Assembly (NCBI GenBank): GCA_038257155.1
Contig: JBBSJP010000091.1
Span: forward strand, 1 to 6,961
Source of the DNA: JANJTY01 sp038257155
GTDB lineage: Bacteria > Pseudomonadota > Gammaproteobacteria > Xanthomonadales > Xanthomonadaceae
Reading direction: 5' to 3'
DNA length: 6,961 nucleotides
Shown here: piece after piece, positions 1 through 4,583 of the stretch
How the letters are laid out: every line of letters starts with the position of its first letter
Position numbering within the stretch: position 1 is the first letter of the stretch
Made by a program: the position numbers and the translations under genes
The notes under the pieces: generated by a model
The model's database searches: none
The model's input: the letters and a program-made list of their open reading frames with translations, nothing else
Told to the model about the DNA's origin: nothing

Positions 1-60
1 GGTGACCGACACAGCCGACTGACAGCCAAGACCGCAATCCAGAGGTAGACTCAACCCATC

Positions 61-138
61 CCGAGGGACCTGTCCCTCGGCCTCAATCCCTGGTCAATTT
101 TCAACGCGCACAGCTGGTCAGTTTTCAACGCGCGGCAA
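61..138. mobile_element. IS21-like terminal remnant (hairpin plus two terminal repeats)
   Basis: A perfect 9-bp inverted repeat with a 2-nt loop (61-69 against 72-80) is followed by two direct copies of TGGTCARTTTTCAACGCGC at 91-109 and 115-133. They differ at one base and are spaced 24 bp apart. Tandem 'TGGTCARTTTTCAAC' repeats beyond the istB stop codon are a pattern I associate with ends of IS21-family elements, where the transposase IstA binds repeated terminal sites. The istA/istB genes would lie before position 1 and are not visible. The 60 bases before the hairpin contain a short open frame that I could not identify as the end of IstB. The family call is from memory of such ends, not a search. 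Confidence 0.5.
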
Positions 139-139
139 C

Positions 140-372
140 ACCATGCAGAGACCGGGCTGGACGGAGTGGCCAAAGCTTGCGGCAAAGAACTGCCTTCGTC
201 ACCCGGCGGCACGCGTTCGGGGCGTGGCTTCGAAGCCATCCGAATGGCCTACGTGCTCTCCCGCGCAGCCCGCGAGCACACAGCGCGCCGGCGGGGCGCG
301 GGCTTGGCCATGCAGCAGGGGCTGCCTCTGCGCCGATCGACACGCCAATTCCCTACGACCCGCTTACTCAAT
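140..372. other. No recognisable gene or element
   Basis: Several overlapping open frames exist here on both strands, but this is expected for GC-rich DNA. None gives a protein with recognisable motifs, a ribosome binding site or consistent codon use. It lies between the IS21-like end and the stop codon of a gene fragment, and probably is decayed flanking sequence. Confidence 0.5.
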
Positions 373-562
373 CTACGGCTCAAAGCCGCTTCCAAAAATG
401 TCGGAGGGTGTCGGCTGGAAGGACGCACTGTCGGCATACGACACAAAGCCGACGAGGCCGGCGAAGTTGTACTGGCGAATCCGCACCCAGGCGCTGCGCG
501 CTGTTTCCGGTGCGATCACCTCCAGCCACATGTAGAGGTCCCACTCGGTGCCCACAGCACTC
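373..562 (-). pseudogene. C-terminal fragment of a secreted protein with an 'IFGSGFEP' tail
   Basis: Read on the minus strand, the frame from about 560 to the TAG at 375-373 gives a coherent stretch beginning GTEWDLYMWLEV and ending SDIFGSGFEP. It is rich in aromatic and beta-type residues and has GC-biased third positions, unlike the overlapping frames. The tail resembles the 'IF-x-DGFE' C-terminal ending seen on many secreted proteins of Xanthomonadales-type bacteria, and the gene at 1620-1973 carries a similar one (LLFCDGFE). The N-terminal part and signal peptide are missing. Upstream, the frame runs straight into the inverted-repeat element at 563-686, which probably marks the break. I do not recognise the family of the remaining part, and its function is unknown. 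Confidence 0.45.
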
Positions 563-686
563 GACCGGGACACTCACAATCCTCCCATGTCCTACAGCAG
601 ATCAGGATTCTTCCTACATCCAGGCGCCGAGCGTGTCTATGTGGCTTCGGTTCAAATGATGGGTTCAATTGATGGGTGTCCTGGTC
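563..686. repeat. Short element with terminal inverted repeats, copy 1
   Basis: This 124-bp segment matches 2594-2702 over its whole length. The ends are inverted: GACCGGGACACTCA at 563-576 against TGGGTGTCCTGGTC at 673-686, with 12 of 14 positions matching. The core 616-645 is identical to 2645-2674. Copy 1 is longer than copy 2 because of a 13-bp tandem duplication (651-663 and 664-676) and a 2-bp indel. It has no coding capacity. The structure is that of a MITE-like or REP-like non-autonomous element, which is an inference. No target-site duplication is evident. Confidence 0.6.
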
Positions 687-695
687 TCCCATGGA

Positions 696-727
696 ATGCT
701 ACAAAGCTCGACCTAACCCTCGTCCCC
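696..727. repeat. 32-bp interspersed repeat, copy 1
   Basis: The core ATGCTACAAAGCT-n-GACCT-n-ACCCTCG-n-CCCC occurs here and again at 6697-6728 in the same orientation, with 29 of 32 positions identical. It is followed by a TTTGATC segment like the TTTGATTC motifs at 5560-5567 and 6756-6763. It sits 10 bp after the inverted-repeat element and just beyond the stop codon of the gene at 737-1609. It is probably part of a REP-like repeat family. Confidence 0.6.
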
Positions 728-736
728 TTTGATCCC

Positions 737-1609
737 CTAACGAAAACTCATCATCCGAATGCCGGCATTGCTGATCGCGGCGGAAGTGCTTCCGTTGTTG
801 CAGAAGCGGATCTTGACGACATTGGTGGAGACAACTTCGAGCGGCATGATGATCACGTTGGCCGGAAACGAGGTCGTGGCATTGAGCACCACCCAGTCAC
901 CGGGTTCGAAGCCGCCAGCTACGGAGACGTCAAAGGTGGAGCAAGTGTTGGCAGTGATGGTGGCGGTCAGGTTGTTGGGGCTGACGTAGTTGGCACCGAT
1001 GAGCTTGCTGACGCTCACGCTATTGCTGGCGAGTTCAGACTGGCCCACGGCCCCGGCGGCTATCTCGGAAGCACCCACCGCGTCAGTTGCGATCTCCGAT
1101 GCACCCACGGCGTCAGTTGCGATTTCCGATGCGCCCACAGAACTGAATGCGAGAGTGCGTGCATCGATGGCGCCGGTGGCCACGTCGACGTTGTCGATCG
1201 CGAAGTCGATCACGTCGTCCGCGAGGAAGGCGGTATCTGCGTTGTTGGAGTGCAAGGCGTAGGGAGCCGCCGTCAACAATGTGTCAGGCGTCAACGGCGT
1301 GTGAATCTCGGCCGAAGCACCAGGCCGCACCGCAATGCCGAGCCTCCTGTCGGAGCCGAGAAATGCATTGGCACCGAAGTCCAGTTGCACCGTGAACACG
1401 CCGCCTACCACGGGAACGTCTTCCAGCAGTATCGGCCCGCCGACATCGGTGCCCCCCGCGGTCCTAAGCTGGAATGAGAAGTCGAAGGCGCCTTCGGCAG
1501 GCACACCACCTTCCTGCAGCGATCCCTGGTACGTGATTGGCGTCGAGACCGCAAACGCCGCCAGTGGCAGGCAGAGGAAAAAGAAGCCGAAGAAACAAAG
1601 CGTGCGCAT
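737..1609 (-). CDS. Secreted protein with N-terminal beta domain and decapeptide repeats
   Basis: This 290-residue protein starts at the ATG at 1609-1607. It has a good GAGGA ribosome binding site 7 bases upstream, which is why this start is preferred over the longer frame from 1723. Residues 1-20 form a signal peptide (MRTLCFFGFFFLCLPLAAFA, cut after AFA). Residues 24-120 contain 'ITYQGSL', 'FDFSFQLRTAG', 'LDFGANAF' and 'PYALHSNNAD', the hallmarks of a beta-rich domain common in large environmental secreted proteins. Residues 158-197 are four decapeptide repeats of the form VGASEIATDA, followed by a degenerate fifth unit. Residues 208-290 are a beta-rich C-terminal domain with two cysteines (about 223 and 270) that could pair. 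The stop is TAG. It follows the gene at 1620-1973 by 10 bases, so the two are probably co-transcribed. The role is unknown; an exported surface or filament-like protein is a guess from the repeat architecture. Confidence 0.8.
   Translation of the reverse strand: MRTLCFFGFFFLCLPLAAFAVSTPITYQGSLQEGGVPAEGAFDFSFQLRTAGGTDVGGPILLEDVPVVGGVFTVQLDFGANAFLGSDRRLGIAVRPGASAEIHTPLTPDTLLTAAPYALHSNNADTAFLADDVIDFAIDNVDVATGAIDARTLAFSSVGASEIATDAVGASEIATDAVGASEIAAGAVGQSELASNSVSVSKLIGANYVSPNNLTATITANTCSTFDVSVAGGFEPGDWVVLNATTSFPANVIIMPLEVVSTNVVKIRFCNNGSTSAAISNAGIRMMSFR
1019..1138 (-). repeat. Four 30-bp in-frame tandem repeats (decapeptide units)
   Basis: On the minus strand these bases encode VGASEIATDA twice, then VGASEIAAGA and VGQSELASNS, with a degenerate fifth unit following. 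The units are 30 bp and the first two are nearly identical at the DNA level, so the copy number may vary by slippage or recombination between strains. Confidence 0.75.
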
Positions 1610-1616
1610 AGGAAAT

Positions 1617-1622
1617 TCCTCA
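1617..1622 (-). promoter_or_regulatory. Ribosome binding site overlapping the upstream stop codon
   Basis: On the minus strand the sequence TGAGGA combines the TGA stop of the upstream gene (1622-1620) with the GAGGA site of the downstream gene, 7 bases from its ATG at 1609. This arrangement favours coupled translation of the two secreted proteins and fixes the downstream start. Confidence 0.6.
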
Positions 1623-1973
1623 GGGACAGGAGTTGGATTCGAAGCCGTCGCAGAACAGTAGATCGCTGCCCGCAGCGACAGCAGCAGGCTGGTGAAATCC
1701 ACCAGTGAGCAGGAACACCCCACCGCTCTTCACGCCTGCTGGCTGGCCAGCCGTGGTGACCACGGTGAACTCGCCAACACTGGATGACTCGCCACCAGCC
1801 GCGACCGCGAATTTGGTGAGCACGAAGTTGCCCCCGCTCGACTGGGCTCGGACCTGCAGGACGCCTGTCGCCAGCAGCATGCTGAGCGCGAGCCCGGCAG
1901 CGAGCCGGAAGCGCACCGGCGAGAAGCGCGGTGTGACGTAACAATGTGGACGCGAAACCGAAACAGTGAGCAT
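1620..1973 (-). CDS. Small secreted protein with 'GQPAG...GGF' repeat domain and LLFCDGFE tail
   Basis: The product is 117 residues from the ATG at 1973. The start is uncertain. Neither this ATG nor the GTG at 1916 has a clear ribosome binding site, and the GTG would leave a textbook 24-residue signal peptide (RFRL, then LAAGLALSMLLATGVL, cut at VRA/QS). A frame extending to 2057 is unlikely because it begins inside a palindrome. The mature part contains 'GGNFVLTKFAVAAGGESSSVGEFTV', 'TAGQPAGVKSGG' and 'FLLTGGFHQP'. This matches a short beta-rich module I know from many secreted proteins, of the form 'f.l....ig.GGg.s.gg.f.l..tiGQp..g..sGG.y.l..GFw'. The C-terminus LLFCDGFESNSCP is a variant of the 'IF-x-DGFE' tail of Xanthomonadales-type secreted proteins. 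It is the first gene of a likely two-gene operon with the gene at 737-1609. Its molecular role is unknown. Confidence 0.65.
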   Translation of the reverse strand: MLTVSVSRPHCYVTPRFSPVRFRLAAGLALSMLLATGVLQVRAQSSGGNFVLTKFAVAAGGESSSVGEFTVVTTAGQPAGVKSGGVFLLTGGFHQPAAVAAGSDLLFCDGFESNSCP

Positions 1974-2055
1974 GGCGGAGCAGGAGTGGCCGGGACTGAT
2001 CCAAGTAACGCGAAAGCTGGGCCGGGCCGGACATTGGGCACAACAGCTGCCCGGC

Positions 2056-2106
2056 AAAAGGGGACGGAGGGAATTAAGGCGGAATAAATTCCCTCCGTCC
2101 CCTTTT
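2056..2106. repeat. Perfect 20-bp palindrome with 11-nt loop (REP-like)
   Basis: AAAAGGGGACGGAGGGAATT at 2056-2075 is exactly complementary to 2087-2106, with an 11-nt loop. The stem is A-rich on one side and T-rich on the other, so a transcript from either direction would form a strong hairpin followed by a short U-run (TTTT). The 'GGGGACGGAGGGAATT' motif resembles extragenic palindromes seen around REP-associated transposases in gammaproteobacteria; this link is from memory. It lies between the promoter side of the minus-strand secreted genes and the decayed GST-like gene, so it could also insulate transcription. Confidence 0.7.
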
Positions 2107-2111
2107 CCGAG

Positions 2112-2400
2112 ATGAGAGACGTGCCGTTCGCGGCGGAGATCGCGGCCGGCAAGGCGGGCCTATGCCTGGCTTGAGCGGTGGTTGTCCGAAACCACGCTTC
2201 CCCCGCACGTCAGCCTCGTCACCTGCGCCGCGGCGCCGTGGCTGTTCTATGCCGACTGGGTCGAGCCGATTCACGATAGCTGCCCGCGCCTCGCCGCGCT
2301 GCGCACCGAGCTGTTGGCGCTGCCGCCGGTCGTCCGCTGCGTCGACGATGCTCGGCCCTAGCGGCCCTTCTTCCCGCCCGGTGCTCCCGATCACGATTGA
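2112..2400 (+). pseudogene. Glutathione S-transferase-like C-terminal remnant with in-frame stop
   Basis: The frame from about 2158 to the TGA at 2398-2400 reads AWLERWLSETTLPPH, then APWLFYADWVEPIHDSCPRL and LPPVVRCVDDARP. A TAG follows at 2359-2361, then RPFFPPGAPDHD in the same frame. The 'CPRLAALR.ELLALPPV...VDDAR' part and the downstream 'FFPPGAPD' ending fit the C-terminal helical domain of a GST-like protein. The TAG probably replaced a tyrosine or similar codon. An ATG at 2112 opens MRDVPFAAEIAAGKAG in another frame and meets the remnant near 2155, which suggests an additional frameshift. The N-terminal thioredoxin-like domain is absent. Its end overlaps the convergent WYL fragment by 10 bases. 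The decay is clear; the family name is moderately sure. Confidence 0.5.
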
Positions 2401-2590
2401 GGTGCGGACGGGGATACCGGCGTAAACGCAGCCATCCATCTGCGGCGCAGTTCGGCCGGACGGCAAGGGCACCGCTCCTCGAGAAAATCGGCGCCGACCA
2501 CTCGATCGGCGCGAAAGTCGTGGAAGTTCTGCCGCAACTCGCACCAGGCGACCAGGATGCGGGGACCGGAAAACCAGCGGAGGACTAGCG
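2391..2590 (-). pseudogene. C-terminal remnant of a WYL-domain (YafY-like) transcription regulator
   Basis: The minus-strand frame ending at the TGA at 2393-2391 gives VLRWFSGPRILVAWCELRQN, then FHDFRADRVVGADFLEE, then a basic tail AELRRRWMAAF. The pattern 'W..LVAWCELR..FR.FR.DRI....' is characteristic of the end of the WYL domain in YafY-type helix-turn-helix regulators, which bind ligands or nucleic acid through this domain. The DNA-binding N-terminal half and most of the WYL domain are missing. Upstream the frame enters an 11-bp tandem duplication (2576-2597) and the inverted-repeat element at 2594-2702. The 10-base convergent overlap with the GST-like remnant suggests the two were once an intact neighbouring pair. 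Confidence 0.6.
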
Positions 2591-2597
2591 GAGGACT
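2576..2597. repeat. 11-bp tandem duplication at the element border
   Basis: AGCGGAGGACT occurs twice back to back (2576-2586 and 2587-2597), overlapping the left inverted end of the element copy 2 by 4 bp. It lies exactly where the WYL-domain frame is interrupted, so it may be a scar of the insertion or rearrangement. Confidence 0.65.
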
Positions 2598-2702
2598 AGG
2601 ACACCCACAATCCTCCAACTTCCTGCCGCAGATCAGGCTCCCCCACATCCAGGCGCCGAGCGTGTCTATGTGGCATCGGTTCAAACGATGGGTGTCCTGG
2701 TC
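2594..2702. repeat. Short element with terminal inverted repeats, copy 2
   Basis: This 109-bp segment has inverted ends GACTAGGACACCCA (2594-2607) and TGGGTGTCCTGGTC (2689-2702), matching at 13 of 14 positions including a perfect 9-bp GGACACCCA/TGGGTGTCC. An internal inverted pair CCACAT/ATGTGG (2643-2648, 2668-2673) flanks a GGCGCC centre, so the single strand could fold further. It is the second copy of the element at 563-686 in the same orientation. It has no open frame of its own. Confidence 0.65.
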
Positions 2703-2727
2703 TCCCCACTCACGACGACTATTCGCG

Positions 2728-3117
2728 TCAAGGCAGTTCAACCCGGCAGCTCCCCAGCGTTCTGGCTTGCTTGATGAAGGCTGCGTCGAATGTCTTCAGC
2801 GAGTCGCAGTCCTGACAATGCGACAAGTGCAATGCGTCCGCGAAGTCCATACCCGCTTGGTGCCAGGCGAAGGCTTGCGCAAGCCGTTGGCCGTCTGCGA
2901 CTGCCACATTTGGCAGCCCAAGCAGTCGCCTGAACGCGTCGCACACGTTCGCGCGATCGAGCCCATAAGCCGCGCGCAACACCCACTCGGCCTCCAGCAG
3001 AACCGTATCCGGAATATAGATGCGGTCGCTCGAAAACAGCTTCTTGCTGGCTTTGTACTGGGTTGCATCATCGCCGGTCAGTAGGCGTACAAGGACGTTG
3101 GTATCAACTGCGATCAC
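2728..3117 (-). CDS. vapC: VapC-type PIN-domain toxin ribonuclease
   Basis: This is a PIN-domain endoribonuclease, the toxin of a type II toxin-antitoxin pair; family members cleave RNA such as tRNA or rRNA using Mg2+. The preferred start is GTG at 3117, giving a 129-residue protein that opens with the family's usual IAVDTNVLVRLL. A GGGAG site lies 7 bases upstream, whereas the ATG at 3141 has no good site. In the 129-residue numbering the acidic metal-binding residues are D5 (VDTN), E42 (VLLEAEW), D94 (DFADALH; D91 nearby) and D111 (TFDAAF). All four expected positions are present, so it looks active, and the length is normal. It overlaps the end of the antitoxin gene by 14 bases, which implies coupled translation. 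It ends about 25 bases before the inverted-repeat element copy 2. Confidence 0.88.
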   Translation of the reverse strand: MIAVDTNVLVRLLTGDDATQYKASKKLFSSDRIYIPDTVLLEAEWVLRAAYGLDRANVCDAFRRLLGLPNVAVADGQRLAQAFAWHQAGMDFADALHLSHCQDCDSLKTFDAAFIKQARTLGSCRVELP

Positions 3118-3367
3118 GCCATCGCTCCCGGATTTCATCATCGAGCGCGGACTTGATCTGCGCGTCGCTCAGCTTTGGCACTTTGGACTTGAACATGCCC
3201 GCCACGTCGGCCAGCACCGTGCTGGCGAACGGCGCCTTCGGCTTGAGCAGGATGCCATCGCCGGTATCAATCACCATCAGATCCAGGCCCGCCTCCCAGC
3301 GGTGGCTGCTGCGGATAGCCTTGGGAATGATGACCTGGCCCTTGCTGGAGAGCTTCGTAGTTGTCAT
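3104..3367 (-). CDS. vapB: VapB-type AbrB/MazE-fold antitoxin
   Basis: The 87-residue product is the antitoxin partner of the adjacent PIN toxin. Residues 3-45 form a swapped-hairpin AbrB/SpoVT-like DNA-binding domain (TKLSSKGQVIIPKAIR, then a glycine turn, then GDGILLKPK). Residues 46-87 are a flexible charged tail (FASTVLADVAGMFKSKVP...SALDDEIRERWRD) of the kind that wraps the toxin active site. The ATG at 3367 has a GGAG site 7 bases upstream. The antitoxin gene comes first and overlaps vapC by 14 bases, the normal order. By family knowledge the VapB-VapC complex should repress its own promoter; a pair of direct repeats lies just upstream (3382-3399). Confidence 0.88.
   Translation of the reverse strand: MTTTKLSSKGQVIIPKAIRSSHRWEAGLDLMVIDTGDGILLKPKAPFASTVLADVAGMFKSKVPKLSDAQIKSALDDEIRERWRDRS
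3125..3129 (-). promoter_or_regulatory. Ribosome binding site deciding the vapC GTG start
   Basis: GGGAG on the minus strand lies 7 bases before the GTG at 3117-3115, inside the antitoxin coding sequence. It supports the 129-residue toxin, which then begins like typical VapC proteins, over the 137-residue version from ATG 3141. Confidence 0.5.
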
Positions 3368-3381
3368 CGTGCAGCTCCAAA

Positions 3382-3425
3382 GTAAGACGCAGGTAAGACT
3401 ACGCGCGCGGTGCTGAACGGGTCAA
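3382..3425 (-). promoter_or_regulatory. Candidate vapBC promoter and direct-repeat operator
   Basis: On the minus strand a TTGACC at 3425-3420 is followed after 18 bases by TAGTCT (3401-3396), a weak -10 candidate. Two identical GTCTTAC heptamers (3399-3393 and 3388-3382) sit 11 bp apart, about one helical turn, overlapping or just downstream of the -10 and 15 bases before the vapB start. This placement suits autorepression by the antitoxin complex, but VapB sites are often inverted rather than direct repeats, so this is tentative. Confidence 0.35.
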
Positions 3426-3499
3426 GTACAGGAGCTGCAGCCGAGAAATACGATTGGTGCGCCACGCCTTGCCCCTCTCCGGCTTGCGCGGCTGCAGGC

Positions 3500-3519
3500 G
3501 CCTTCGCGCGAGCGAAGGC
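3500..3519. repeat. 8-bp hairpin in a REP-like spacer
   Basis: GCCTTCGC (3500-3507) and GCGAAGGC (3512-3519) form a perfect stem with a 4-nt GCGA loop. The surrounding 3470-3545 is a 'TGCCCCTCTCC...GGGGTGCGGGTTGGGGAGG' stretch of the kind found as interspersed palindromes in Xanthomonadales-like genomes. It lies 60 bases beyond the stop of the PLD-like gene. No U-run follows, so it is not a standard intrinsic terminator. Confidence 0.4.
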
Positions 3520-3580
3520 TGGGGTGCGGGTTGGGGAGGTGCGCTTCTCTCGAAACGATCGTCTCCGCACCGCTCAACCA

Positions 3581-4300
3581 TCAAACCAAGTTCAACGACT
3601 CCGGCCACAAGAAGTACGGCCCAAATTTCGCACCCATGCGGAATTCGCCACCAGCCGCCCTACCCTTTTCGGTAATGAAGGGCTTGCCGGTGCGTAGTTC
3701 CAGCAGGCCGGCGCTGACCAGGCGGTCGTTGAGCTCGGTGGTCTTGATGCCCAGCTTGGCGGCCAGCTTGGCAGTGGTGAGCTTTCCTCCGCTGTCGTCC
3801 GACGTGGTGCCGGAATCGTTGGCGGCTTCGGGCTTGGTTTCAACATCGGCCGACACGCGCTCCATCGAAATGCGCACCTCTTCGCTGATGCGGATGATGC
3901 GCTGGGCTTCCTCGTAGGCATCGCGGTACAGGTCGCCGTCCTCGCTGCGACCGATCAGGATGCCCATCTCGTTGTTGTTGACCTGGCTGAACTCGTACAG
4001 GTTCAGGCTGGTGATGATGCACAGCTCCTCGTTGAGGTAGCACTTGGCGTGCAGGTTCTTGCAGAAGCTGGTGCGGATGTAGGTCAGCTCCTTCAGCCAG
4101 CTGATCTCCTGCGGCTGCAGCTCGCTCTTGCCGTACACCATGCGCACGTCGATCTTCAGACGGTTCTTGTCCGCCAGCAGCTCCTTCATGCGGTCGTTGA
4201 GCTTCAGGTAAGGGCTGATCAGGATCAGCCGATCCTTGGCATCCTTGATCAACTCTTCGAGGAAGTAGTTCGTAGCGCTGGTGTTGAGGAACTTGGCCAT
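3581..4300 (-). CDS. Phospholipase D-like (single HKD) protein with C-terminal HTH-like domain
   Basis: The product has 239 residues, with ATG at 4300 preceded by AAGGAA 6 bases away. Residues 1-145 are a PLD-like domain: an opening strand DRLILISPYL (23-32), then HAKCYLNEELCIITSLNLYE (84-103) carrying H84, K86, S98 and N100, and E111 in NNNEMGIL. This is one H-x-K-type motif, so a dimer would be needed for a full active site, as in Nuc and BfiI nucleases. The usual D of the HxK(x4)D motif is E91. Residues 150-172 are a polar linker. Residues 173-239 look like a helix-turn-helix domain (LTTAKLAAKLGIKTTELNDR) ending in 'GPYFLWPE', a module I associate with nucleic-acid-handling proteins. A DNA-processing or defence role is inferred from this and from the neighbouring Mrr-like nuclease and HsdM. 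A lipase role is unlikely since there is no signal peptide. It is on the same strand as the Mrr-like gene but 283 bp away. Confidence 0.75.
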   Translation of the reverse strand: MAKFLNTSATNYFLEELIKDAKDRLILISPYLKLNDRMKELLADKNRLKIDVRMVYGKSELQPQEISWLKELTYIRTSFCKNLHAKCYLNEELCIITSLNLYEFSQVNNNEMGILIGRSEDGDLYRDAYEEAQRIIRISEEVRISMERVSADVETKPEAANDSGTTSDDSGGKLTTAKLAAKLGIKTTELNDRLVSAGLLELRTGKPFITEKGRAAGGEFRMGAKFGPYFLWPESLNLV

Positions 4301-4463
4301 TGGGATTCCTTTCGATGGATGGTTTATCTAAACGAGTGTGGACCTGGATGCATCAACGCCGACTCGATCGCTCTCGACCTCCTGGTTGCCTAGATGCTTC
4401 AGCCACACCTGCGTACCAGTGTCCAAGGGCCTAAAGAACCGGAAGTCCACACCCAAACCTAAA

Positions 4464-4560
4464 CCCGTTCGTGGTGAGGAGGGCCGATCGAGATCCTGAG
4501 ACCGCACGCAGTGCGGAACGAAGGATCGAGGCGGCCCGTCTCGAACCACCTCACCGGAAC
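4464..4560. repeat. Nested imperfect palindrome between the nuclease and PLD-like genes
   Basis: Complementary arms nest around one centre. These are GGTGAGG (4473-4479) with CCTCACC (4549-4555), GGGCC (4481-4485) with GGCCC (4533-4537), GATCCT (4492-4497) with AGGATC (4522-4527), and CCGCAC (4502-4507) with GTGCGG (4511-4516) around a GCA loop. GTTC/GAAC lies at the outer edge. A transcript would fold into a long interrupted hairpin. It resembles the 'CGTTCGTGGTGAG...CTCGAACCAC' class of extragenic palindromes in proteobacteria. It could be a REP-like repeat or a structured RNA, and it sits in the 283-bp spacer that otherwise holds no gene. Confidence 0.6.
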
Positions 4561-4583
4561 CTTCGGAACGATTCGAACCATCG

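Noticed and set aside
1..60. C-terminal end of an IstB protein
   Set aside because: An open frame to a TAG at 46-48 exists in the first bases, but its ~15 residues are too few and show no recognisable IstB sequence.
143..672. Overlapping plus-strand open frames of 130, 160 and 168 residues
   Set aside because: Their products are low-complexity arginine/serine/alanine mixtures without motifs or ribosome binding sites, and they run opposite to a coherent minus-strand gene tail and through a non-coding repeat.
548..1477. 309-residue plus-strand open frame
   Set aside because: It is the shadow of the secreted protein on the minus strand, which has a signal peptide, ribosome binding site and domain structure.
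1405..2043. 212-residue minus-strand frame spanning both secreted genes
   Set aside because: It is an out-of-frame read across two well-supported genes, rich in arginine and cysteine with no domain.
563..2702. CRISPR array suggested by repeated segments
   Set aside because: There are only two copies 2 kb apart with genes between them, and no regular spacers or cas genes.
2557..3084. 175-residue plus-strand frame over vapC
   Set aside because: It is antisense to the PIN toxin and starts in the WYL remnant and the repeat element; no recognisable protein.
3104..3141. ATG at 3141 as the vapC start
   Set aside because: No ribosome binding site precedes it, and the GTG at 3117 has a GGGAG site and gives the typical VapC N-terminus.
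3500..3519. Intrinsic terminator for the PLD-like gene
   Set aside because: The stem is perfect but no U-run follows on the minus strand and it is 60 bases past the stop.
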